This document shows positions 1 to 5,915 of a stretch of DNA of 18,389 bases, one piece after another. Each line of letters starts with the position of its first letter. Positions within the stretch are counted from its first letter, which is position 1. The DNA is from JBJHAX01 sp050480705 (GTDB lineage Bacteria; Actinomycetota; Nitriliruptoria; Nitriliruptorales; Nitriliruptoraceae): the NCBI GenBank assembly GCA_050480705.1, contig JBJHAX010000041.1:1-18389 (forward strand). Reading direction: 5' to 3'. The notes below the pieces were generated by a model. It was not told the DNA's origin. It was given only the letters and a program-made list of their open reading frames with translations, and searched no databases. Made by a program: the position numbers and the translations under genes.

Positions 1-2
1 AG

Positions 3-692
3 GTGGCACGACTCGTCCTCACCGCCAGCGGAGGGCCGTTCCGTGGCTGGACGCTCGATGAACTCGCGACCGTTCGTGCCGAGGAGGCGCTCGCGCACCC
101 CACGTGGGACATGGGGCCGATGATCACGATCAACTCGGCGACGCTGATGAACAAGGGCCTCGAGCTGATCGAGGCGCACGAACTGTTCGGGATTCCCTGG
201 GATGCACTCGACGTCGTCGTGCATCCCCAGTCGGTCGTGCATTCGATGGTGGAGTATCTCGACGGCTCGACGCTCGCACAGATGTCGCCGCCCGACATGC
301 GCCTGCCGATCCAGCTCGCGCTGGGCTGGCCCGAACGTCTGGATCACGCGTTCGTGCGGTGCGACTGGTCCACGGCGACGACGCTCACGTTCGAACCTGT
401 CGATCGCGCGACGTTCAGGGCGCTCGACCTCGCCGAGGAGGCGGGCAGGCGGCGCGGCACCTACCCGGCGGTGATGAACGCGGCGAACGAAGTCGCCGTC
501 GAGGCGTTCCTCGCCGATCGGGTCGGATTTCTGGACGTGACTGCACTGGTCGCCGAGGTGCTCGAGTCATGGGACAGCCAGCGCCCCGCCGAGCCGGTCA
601 GTGTCGACGAGGTGCTCGAGGCTGATGCGTGGGCGCGCCGGCGCGCCGGTGAACTGCTCGTGCGCCACGACCGCAGGACAGTCGCGCCATGA
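3..692 (+). CDS. dxr: 1-deoxy-D-xylulose 5-phosphate reductoisomerase, C-terminal part (5' truncated by window edge)
   Basis: Dxr converts 1-deoxyxylulose 5-phosphate to 2-C-methylerythritol 4-phosphate with NADPH and a divalent metal, the first committed step of the MEP isoprenoid pathway in the cytoplasm. The 229 residues visible carry the family's central and C-terminal blocks: TASGGPF near the edge, HPTWDMGPMITINSATLMNK with the following GLELIEA (the metal- and substrate-binding Asn, Lys and Glu lie at about 150-164), VHPQSVVHSMVEY, and SPPDMRLPIQLAL. A C-terminal helical domain with VMNAANEVAVEAFL follows. Full-length Dxr is near 390 residues, so the N-terminal NADPH-binding Rossmann domain lies before base 1. 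The GTG at position 3 is internal coding sequence and not a start. The stop overlaps the rseP start as ATGA (689-692), which implies translational coupling. Confidence 0.96.
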   Translation: MARLVLTASGGPFRGWTLDELATVRAEEALAHPTWDMGPMITINSATLMNKGLELIEAHELFGIPWDALDVVVHPQSVVHSMVEYLDGSTLAQMSPPDMRLPIQLALGWPERLDHAFVRCDWSTATTLTFEPVDRATFRALDLAEEAGRRRGTYPAVMNAANEVAVEAFLADRVGFLDVTALVAEVLESWDSQRPAEPVSVDEVLEADAWARRRAGELLVRHDRRTVAP

Positions 693-2110
693 GTGGTCCG
701 TTGGCGATCACGGCGTTCGTCGCCAGCATCGTGCTGGCGATCATGCTCCACGAGCTCGGTCACTACCTGACGGCCAGGCGCTTCGGCATGCGGGCCGACC
801 GCTTCTTCCTGGGCTTCGGCCCGACGCTGTGGTCGACGCGTCGAGGCGAGACCGAGTTCGGGGTCAAGGCGCTGCCACTGGGTGGGTTCGTCCGGATCAT
901 CGGCATGAGCCCTGACGACGAGCGGCTGCCCCCGCTGGCCGTCGAGGTCTACCCCGACGGCGCCACGGTGACCGCGGCGGACCTCGACGAACTCGCACGT
1001 GCCGCTTCAGCCCGCGGTGCGAATGCCCGTGTCGTCGAGCGCATCGTGCGGCGCACAGGTGCCGTGGTGGCCCCAGGCGACGCACCGGCTGACGCGCGTG
1101 CGCGGTTGCACGAGATTCTCGTCACGGAGGCCGGCGCTCCCGAGCGCGTCGGCGATCTGGCCCACCGGCTCGTCCACGGCGATGCCGGTCGGTTCTTCCA
1201 CGAGCGTCCGGCTTGGCAGCGCGCGGTCGTGCTCGTCTCGGGGTCGCTCGCCCACTTCCTGATCGCCATCGCCGTGCTCGCGGGCGCCTACGCCTTCCTG
1301 CCGCAATGGACCGGCGGGTTCGATACCCGGGTCGCGTTCGTCGACCCCGGCGCCCCGGCCGACGACGCCGGCCTGGTGGCGGGCGACCGGGTCGTCGAGG
1401 TGGACGGGGTCGTCTCCGACGACTACCAGCAGTTGCGTGACGAGATCCGGGCACGCCCCGGGATCCCGACACGGCTCGTCGTCGAACGCGACGGGGCTCT
1501 GGTCGACCTCACGGTCGTGCCCGAGCCCACCGACGACCCCGAAACGTCCGAGGTCGTGGGAGTGGTCGGATTCGTGCCGGAGCTCGACCTGCAACGGATG
1601 GATCCGGTTGCAGCAATGGAGCACGCGCTGCTCGGCCAACCGAGTCTGGGCAATCCAGGCGGGTTCGTGCCGATGTTCACCGGGTCGCTCTCGGCGTTGG
1701 CCAGCGTGTTCAGCCCGTCGGGGATCATGGACATCTTGCAGCAGGCCACCGGGCAGGAGGAACGATCCGTCGAAGGCGCGGTGTCGCTCGTCGGCGCGGC
1801 ATCGATCGCGGGGCAGGTCGGTGACGACGCGCTGGGTCTGGTGCTGTTCATCGGGTTGATCGCCGTCGTGAACGTCTTCATCGGCATCTTCAACCTGGTG
1901 CCGCTACCACCGCTCGATGGCGGCCATCTCGCCGCACTCGGCATCGAGCGGTCCGTGAACTTCGTGCGGCGCCTGCGTGGACGCCGTGAGGACTACCAGC
2001 TCGACCCGCGGGCACTCGCCGCTGTTGCGGTCCCGGTGCTCGCGCTGCTGGCGGTGATCGTGCTGGCGCTGCTGTGGATGGACATCACCGATCCGATCCG
2101 CCTCGGGTGA
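689..2110 (+). CDS. rseP: RseP/Rip1-type site-2 intramembrane zinc metalloprotease with PDZ domain and an extra insertion
   Basis: This is an M50-family intramembrane protease. Relatives cleave anti-sigma factors and other single-pass membrane proteins inside the membrane (Rip1 in mycobacteria, RseP in E. coli). Seen: a first membrane helix containing the zinc-binding HELGH (residues 21-25), a GGFVRI block at about 66-71, a second hydrophobic helix at about 178-205, a PDZ-like domain at about 215-290 (GLVAGDRVVEVDGV), a third helix ending in NLVPLPPLDGGH with the LDG metal ligand Asp near 410, and a C-terminal helix at about 445-465. At 473 residues it is longer than many relatives. The excess is a charged, Ala/Arg-rich stretch at about residues 74-167, between the first catalytic helix and the helix starting WQRAVVLVSGS. 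It follows dxr with a 4-base overlap and precedes ispG, the usual actinobacterial neighbours. The exact substrate cannot be told from sequence. Confidence 0.94.
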   Translation: MSGPLAITAFVASIVLAIMLHELGHYLTARRFGMRADRFFLGFGPTLWSTRRGETEFGVKALPLGGFVRIIGMSPDDERLPPLAVEVYPDGATVTAADLDELARAASARGANARVVERIVRRTGAVVAPGDAPADARARLHEILVTEAGAPERVGDLAHRLVHGDAGRFFHERPAWQRAVVLVSGSLAHFLIAIAVLAGAYAFLPQWTGGFDTRVAFVDPGAPADDAGLVAGDRVVEVDGVVSDDYQQLRDEIRARPGIPTRLVVERDGALVDLTVVPEPTDDPETSEVVGVVGFVPELDLQRMDPVAAMEHALLGQPSLGNPGGFVPMFTGSLSALASVFSPSGIMDILQQATGQEERSVEGAVSLVGAASIAGQVGDDALGLVLFIGLIAVVNVFIGIFNLVPLPPLDGGHLAALGIERSVNFVRRLRGRREDYQLDPRALAAVAVPVLALLAVIVLALLWMDITDPIRLG

Positions 2111-2198
2111 ACGGCAAGTGTGGACGTCGGGTCCCCAGCCACGACGCGCCATGCGCACCGCTACCTTCGTCGACGCCCGTGACACGCCGGGAGACCCC

Positions 2199-3368
2199 GT
2201 GACCACTTCGCTGCCCATCGTGCCGACGCCCCCCGTCGCCGCCGCGCAGTCCTCGGCCGCGCCGGCGGGTCCCACGCGTCGCCAAACGCGCAAGATCCGG
2301 CTCGGCCCGCTCGAGGTCGGCGGCGACGCACCGATCACGGTGCAGACGATGACGGTCACGCCGACGCACGAGGTCGACCTGACGCTGCAGGCCATTGCGG
2401 CGGCGCAAGCGGCCGGTGCCGACATCGTGCGCGTCGCGGTCCCGCGCCAGCAGGACGCCGAAGCGCTCGGGGCGATCGCCGAGCACGCGCGGATCCCTGT
2501 GATCGCCGACATCCATTTCCAGTGGAAGTACGCGGTGATGGCGATCGAGGCCGGGTGCGCGGGCGTTCGCATCAACCCGGGCAACATCAAGAAGCACGAC
2601 AAGGTGGCGCTGCTCGGACGCCTGGCGTCAGAGGCGGGGGTGGCGATCAGGATCGGCGTGAACGGCGGCAGCCTCGAACAGGCGGTACTCGACGAGTTCG
2701 GCGGCCCCACCCCCGAGGCGATGGTCGAGTCGGCGATGCGCGAGGTCCAGCTGCTCGAGGACGTCGACTTCGGTGACACCAAGATCAGCGTGAAGCACTC
2801 CGACCCGTGGGTGATGATCGAGACCTACCGTCTACTGGCCGACCGCACCGACTATCCGCTGCACCTCGGTGTCACCGAGGCGGGGCCGCTCAAGACCGGA
2901 TCGGTCAAGTCGGCTGTGGGCATCGGCACGCTGCTTGCCGAAGGCATCGGCGACACGATCCGCGTGTCGCTGTCAGCTGATCCTGTCGAGGAGGTCAAGG
3001 CGGGCATCACCATCCTCGAGTCGCTGCATCTGCGTGAGCGTGGCCTGGACGTCGTCTCCTGCCCATCGTGCGGCCGGGCCCAGGTCGATGTGTGGACACT
3101 GGCCGAGGAGGTGCAGAAGGGGCTCGAAGGCATCGATGCGCCGTTGCGCGTCGCCGTCATGGGCTGTGTCGTGAACGGTCCCGGCGAGGCACGTGAAGCA
3201 GACCTCGGTGTTGCGGCCGGCAACGGCAAGGGCGACATCATCCGCAAGGGTGAGAAGATCGCGACGGTGCGCGAAGAGGACATCGTCGAGGCCATGGTGC
3301 ACTTCGCGACCGAGATGGCCGACGAGATCCGTGCTGAGCGCGGCGAAGGCGCCCCGAGCGTCGTCTGA
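2199..3368 (+). CDS. ispG: 4-hydroxy-3-methylbut-2-enyl diphosphate synthase (flavodoxin/ferredoxin), [4Fe-4S] enzyme
   Basis: IspG (GcpE) reductively opens methylerythritol cyclodiphosphate to HMBPP, the penultimate MEP-pathway step. Seen: the N-terminal TIM-barrel start PITVQTMTVTPT, ADIVRVAVP, VIADIHFQWKYA and GVRINPGNI, all family blocks. The C-terminal iron-sulfur domain has CPSC (Cys288, Cys291) and GCVVNGPGEAREADLG (Cys323, Glu330), giving the three Cys plus Glu set that binds the cluster. I chose GTG at 2199 because a GGGAG site lies five bases upstream and the resulting 389 residues match actinobacterial IspG, which also begin with a Pro/Ala-rich tail. In-frame GTG 2118 and ATG 2151 would add up to 27 residues without a good ribosome-binding site. 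It lies 88 bases after rseP, with no convincing promoter in that gap. Confidence 0.95.
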   Translation: MTTSLPIVPTPPVAAAQSSAAPAGPTRRQTRKIRLGPLEVGGDAPITVQTMTVTPTHEVDLTLQAIAAAQAAGADIVRVAVPRQQDAEALGAIAEHARIPVIADIHFQWKYAVMAIEAGCAGVRINPGNIKKHDKVALLGRLASEAGVAIRIGVNGGSLEQAVLDEFGGPTPEAMVESAMREVQLLEDVDFGDTKISVKHSDPWVMIETYRLLADRTDYPLHLGVTEAGPLKTGSVKSAVGIGTLLAEGIGDTIRVSLSADPVEEVKAGITILESLHLRERGLDVVSCPSCGRAQVDVWTLAEEVQKGLEGIDAPLRVAVMGCVVNGPGEAREADLGVAAGNGKGDIIRKGEKIATVREEDIVEAMVHFATEMADEIRAERGEGAPSVV

Positions 3369-3493
3369 CCGCCGTACCGGGCCTGTCATACGCGAGCGTT
3401 GTCGACCCGGAAACTGGCGTCGTTCGCCTGCTGGCGCCGATCACGACGCCGAGCGCCTGCTCCTGCGACGGCATGGCGGCCCTTCATCGTGCG

Positions 3494-3502
3494 TGGTACC
3501 GT
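3494..3502 (+). promoter_or_regulatory. Possible extended -10 promoter for the rimP-nusA-infB operon
   Basis: The nine bases TGGTACCGT fit an extended -10 element (TGn followed by TAnnnT, here TACCGT at 3497-3502). No good -35 is visible at 16-18 bases upstream, which extended -10 promoters tolerate. Position supports it: it is the only such match in the long gap ahead of the translation operon. Transcription would begin near 3509, just before the 3517-3537 hairpin. This is weak motif evidence only. Confidence 0.3.
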
Positions 3503-3516
3503 CGTCGGTCAGCGGT

Positions 3517-3537
3517 GCGGGCCGTCCTGCGGCCCGC
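3517..3537 (+). other. Hairpin in the ispG-rimP gap (8-bp stem)
   Basis: GCGGGCCG, loop TCCTG, CGGCCCGC form a perfect 8-bp all-G/C stem. There is no T-run after it, so a classical intrinsic terminator is not supported. It could be an ispG transcript end of the U-less kind or a 5'-end hairpin of the downstream operon. Confidence 0.5.
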
Positions 3538-3623
3538 TTCGCGCGTTCGGACCGGACGCGCACCGGACCACCCCGGTGTGCGTGCCGCGGACCGGACCCG
3601 ACAACGGACGTCCGACGCGGCGG

Positions 3624-3730
3624 GGGGGGCCCGCCGGGGCGCCGGGGGCGCGGGGGGGGGGGGGGGGGCGGGCACCCCGGGGGGGGGGCCCAGGGGGGGC
3701 GGGGGGGGGCGGCCCCGGGGNNNNNNNNNN
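3624..3730. other. Probable assembly artefact: G-homopolymer-rich tract plus 10-N scaffold gap
   Basis: Bases 3624-3720 consist almost only of G runs broken by C, with one G run of at least 16, and are followed by ten Ns at 3721-3730. Sixteen bases (acgtccgacgcggcgg) occur immediately before the tract at 3608-3623 and again immediately after the Ns at 3731-3746. The two flanks therefore probably overlap directly, and the true sequence would join 3623 to 3747. The tract starts where the hairpin described at 3744-3767 would begin, as expected if sequencing failed at that hairpin and gave spurious G calls. Confidence 0.8.
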
Positions 3731-3743
3731 ACGTCCGACGCGG

Positions 3744-3767
3744 CGGCCGGCCCTCGCGGGCCGGCCG
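3744..3767 (+). other. Perfect 10-bp G/C hairpin upstream of rimP
   Basis: CGGCCGGCCC, loop TCGC, GGGCCGGCCG give a perfect 10-bp stem with a tetraloop, extended by a possible G-T pair. It ends about 46 bases before the rimP start. No T-run follows, so it may be a leader structure, a pause or processing site, or a U-less terminator of upstream transcription. Its stability also explains the damaged assembly just before it. Confidence 0.6.
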
Positions 3768-3813
3768 TTCACGTGGACGGGTGCAGGCCGACGACAGCAG
3801 GCGAGGTGCCACG

Positions 3814-4287
3814 ATGGCGAGCGGGCGCGATGCGCAGCTGGCCGCGCGTGTGCGCGAGCTCGCTGCTGACATCGCGGCGTCCCTCGACGCCGACATCCTC
3901 GACGTCGAGGTTCGCGGCCAAGGGCCGCATCGTGTGCTGCGCGTCGTGGCGGACACCCTCGATCTGGACCCCGACGCGGCGCTCGACGTGGACGCGATCG
4001 CACTGCTGTCGCGACGGATCGAGGATGCGCTCGACGCTGCGGACGCCGTCCCCGGTTCCTACACACTCGAGGTCACCTCGCCTGGCGCGGACCGGCCGCT
4101 TCGTACCGAGCGGGACTTCGCACGCAACGTCGGTCGTGACGTGCGTGCGCAGCTCGTTGACGGTGGTGAACTGCGGGGGACGGTGACGGGGATCGCCGAC
4201 GGCGGGGTCGTGCTGGACATCGACGGCGACGAGCGGCGTATCGAGCTCGCCGACGTCGACCACGGCCGGGTGGTGCTGCCGTGGTGA
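3814..4287 (+). CDS. rimP: Ribosome maturation factor RimP
   Basis: RimP binds the 30S subunit and assists its late assembly (uS12 region) in the cytoplasm. The 157 residues show the two-domain family layout. The N-terminal alpha/beta domain (about 1-88) has SLDADILDVEVRGQGPHRVL and ALLSRRIEDALDAADAVPG, then the hallmark YTLEVTSPGADRPLRTERDF. The C-terminal SH3-like domain (about 95-157) has GRDVRAQLVDGGELRGTVTG and RRIELADVDHGRVV. The ATG at 3814 has a GCGAGG site about seven bases upstream. It lies 19 bases before nusA, the near-universal partner gene. A longer frame upstream passes through Ns and the G-rich tract and should not be used as the start. Confidence 0.93.
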   Translation: MASGRDAQLAARVRELAADIAASLDADILDVEVRGQGPHRVLRVVADTLDLDPDAALDVDAIALLSRRIEDALDAADAVPGSYTLEVTSPGADRPLRTERDFARNVGRDVRAQLVDGGELRGTVTGIADGGVVLDIDGDERRIELADVDHGRVVLPW

Positions 4288-4306
4288 TCAGCGAGGAGGC
4301 CCGCCC

Positions 4307-5512
4307 ATGAAGATCGACATCGACGCGCTGCGACAGATCGAGCGTGACAAGGGCCTGGACTTCCAAACCGTCGTCGAGGCGTTCGAGGTCGCGCTCGCCT
4401 CGGCGTACAAGCGCTCGTCGCAGGCCACCGCCGACGAGGCGCGCGTGTCCGTCGACCGTGTCAGCGGCGAGGTGACGGTGTACGCGCAGGAGCTCGACGA
4501 CGACGGCAATATCGTCTCTGAGTGGCAGGAGGAGCCCAGCGACTTCGGACGCATCGTCGCTCAGACCGCCAAACAGGTGCTGCTGCAGCGGCTGCGTGAG
4601 GCTGAGCGCGAGGCGACCTACGGAGAGTTCGCCGGGCGTGAAGGCGACATCGTCTCGGGCCAGGTGAGCCAGCAGGGCAATGTGACCCTCATCGAGCTCG
4701 GCAGGACCGAGGCGCTGCTGCCCTACTCCGAGCAGGTGCCCAACGAGCGCCTCGAGCACGGTGCGTTCACCCGTGCCGTGGTCATCGAGGTGCGCAAGCA
4801 GTTGCGTGGCGCACAGATCGTGTGCTCGCGGACACATCCGGCGTTCGTCGTGGGCATGTTCGCGCTCGAGGTGCCAGAGATCGAGGAAGGGATCGTCGAG
4901 ATCCGCGGCATCGCACGCGAAGCCGGCCACCGCACCAAGGTCGCCGTGATGTCCAACGATGCCGACGTCGACCCCGTCGGCGCCTGTGTCGGCCCCGGTG
5001 GCCAGCGCGCGCGGGGCGTCCAGAAGGAACTGCACAACGAGGAGCTCGAGCGCATCGACATCGTGCGTTGGGCCGACGAGCCCGAGCAGCTGGTCGCCAA
5101 TGCCCTGTCACCCGCGAAGGTCAGCAACGTCTATCTGTATCCGGACGACGGCACCGCACTCGTCGTCGTGCCCGACTACCAGCTCTCGTTGGCGATCGGC
5201 CGCGAAGGCCAGAATGCACGCCTTGCCGCGCGGCTGACCCAGTGGCGTATCGACATCAAGTCTGAGACACAGTTCGCCGAGGAGCAGCGTGCGTTCCAGG
5301 AGGCGTTCGAACAAGGCCTCATCGACGAGTTCGGCAACCCGCTGTCCGAGGAGGGCGAGCGGGCCATCGAACAAGCCGTCGAGTCGGCCCGCGCCGTGCG
5401 CGACACGGCGATGGTGGCCGAAGACCCAGACGTCACCATCCATGCCGACGGTGTGGACGTGCCCGACGAGACCGACACGTCCAGCGAGGACGAGACGGCG
5501 ACAGGGACCTAG
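4307..5512 (+). CDS. nusA: Transcription termination/antitermination factor NusA
   Basis: NusA binds RNA polymerase and nascent RNA and modulates pausing, intrinsic and Rho termination, and rRNA antitermination. Seen: an N-terminal polymerase-binding domain (about 1-105), an S1 domain (about 110-178, starting REGDIVSGQV), KH1 with GPGG at 229-232, and KH2 with GREG at 298-301 in AIGREGQNARLAARL. From about 320 an acidic tail rich in Glu and Asp runs to residue 401. Actinobacterial NusA lacks the repeated C-terminal domains of E. coli, and this one agrees. The ATG at 4307 follows a strong GAGGAGG site. Confidence 0.96.
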   Translation: MKIDIDALRQIERDKGLDFQTVVEAFEVALASAYKRSSQATADEARVSVDRVSGEVTVYAQELDDDGNIVSEWQEEPSDFGRIVAQTAKQVLLQRLREAEREATYGEFAGREGDIVSGQVSQQGNVTLIELGRTEALLPYSEQVPNERLEHGAFTRAVVIEVRKQLRGAQIVCSRTHPAFVVGMFALEVPEIEEGIVEIRGIAREAGHRTKVAVMSNDADVDPVGACVGPGGQRARGVQKELHNEELERIDIVRWADEPEQLVANALSPAKVSNVYLYPDDGTALVVVPDYQLSLAIGREGQNARLAARLTQWRIDIKSETQFAEEQRAFQEAFEQGLIDEFGNPLSEEGERAIEQAVESARAVRDTAMVAEDPDVTIHADGVDVPDETDTSSEDETATGT

Positions 5513-5523
5513 CGCGCCGGCGT

Positions 5524-5545
5524 GCCCCCACCCCCGGTGGGTGGC
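5524..5545 (+). other. Hairpin between nusA and ylxR
   Basis: CCCACC, loop CCC, GGTGGG (5527-5541) is extended by GCC/GGC with one bulged T. There is no T-run, so it more likely attenuates or marks processing between nusA and ylxR than fully terminates. Structure is by eye only. Confidence 0.35.
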
Positions 5546-5603
5546 GGACGCGCCGACGTCGTCGACCCGTATGCATCCGACCATGACCGTGGAGGAAGTA
5601 CCC

Positions 5604-5915
5604 TTGGCGCCCCGGACGCCGGTCCGCACCTGTGTGGGCTGTCGTCGACGCCGGCCGCAGGACGAGTTGCTGCGTCTCGCACGGACGCCGTGGGGGATCC
5701 GTTGCGAGGCAGGGCGGCGACTTCCCGGTCGCGGCGCCTACGTCTGCCCCGACCCCAACTGCATCGACATGACCTCGCGTCGTGACGCTGGTGCGCTGCG
5801 CCGGGCGCTGCGAGGCGGGACGGCTGACGAGGCCACGCTCGCGCTCGAAGGGGCGCGCGCGATGGTGGAGGCCCACCAGGTCCCGGAGGGGACCGTGAGG
5901 AGCGAGAACGCGTGA
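5604..5915 (+). CDS. ylxR: YlxR family RNA-binding protein (DUF448), TTG start preferred
   Basis: YlxR is a small nucleic-acid-binding protein almost always found between nusA and infB. Work on relatives links it to RNA binding and to regulation of other genes or RNase P, and its role here is inferred only from family and place. Seen: RTCVGCRRRRP with the CxxC pair, DELLRLARTPWG, the GRGAYVCPDPNC block, and ALRRALRG. I prefer the TTG at 5604 (103 residues, beginning M-A-P-R-T-P) because GGAGGAA ends about seven bases upstream. An in-frame ATG at 5583 would add seven residues but has no good site and would place that GGAGGAA inside the coding region. The stop overlaps the infB start as GTGA. 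Confidence 0.88.
   Translation: MAPRTPVRTCVGCRRRRPQDELLRLARTPWGIRCEAGRRLPGRGAYVCPDPNCIDMTSRRDAGALRRALRGGTADEATLALEGARAMVEAHQVPEGTVRSENA

Larger units (their letters stand above)
3369..3813 (+). other. Intergenic region between ispG and rimP: possible promoter, two hairpins, poly-G tract and assembly gap
   Basis: The 445 bases hold no credible gene. Reading frames that cross it either pass through the Ns or are shadows. It probably separates the isoprenoid/protease group from the nusA-infB operon. Contents in order are a possible extended -10 promoter, a G+C hairpin, a G-rich artefactual tract with ten Ns, a second perfect hairpin, and the rimP ribosome-binding site at about 3802-3807. No tRNA-like cloverleaf was seen. 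Confidence 0.7.

Noticed and set aside
3624..3720. G-quadruplex or regulatory G-tract upstream of rimP
   Set aside because: The G runs have sequencing-artefact character, end in Ns and are bracketed by an identical 16-mer, so they are probably not real DNA.
3193..4287. Long plus-strand frame joining the end of ispG, the gap and rimP
   Set aside because: It passes through Ns and the artefactual G tract. Only the part from 3814 resembles a protein family.
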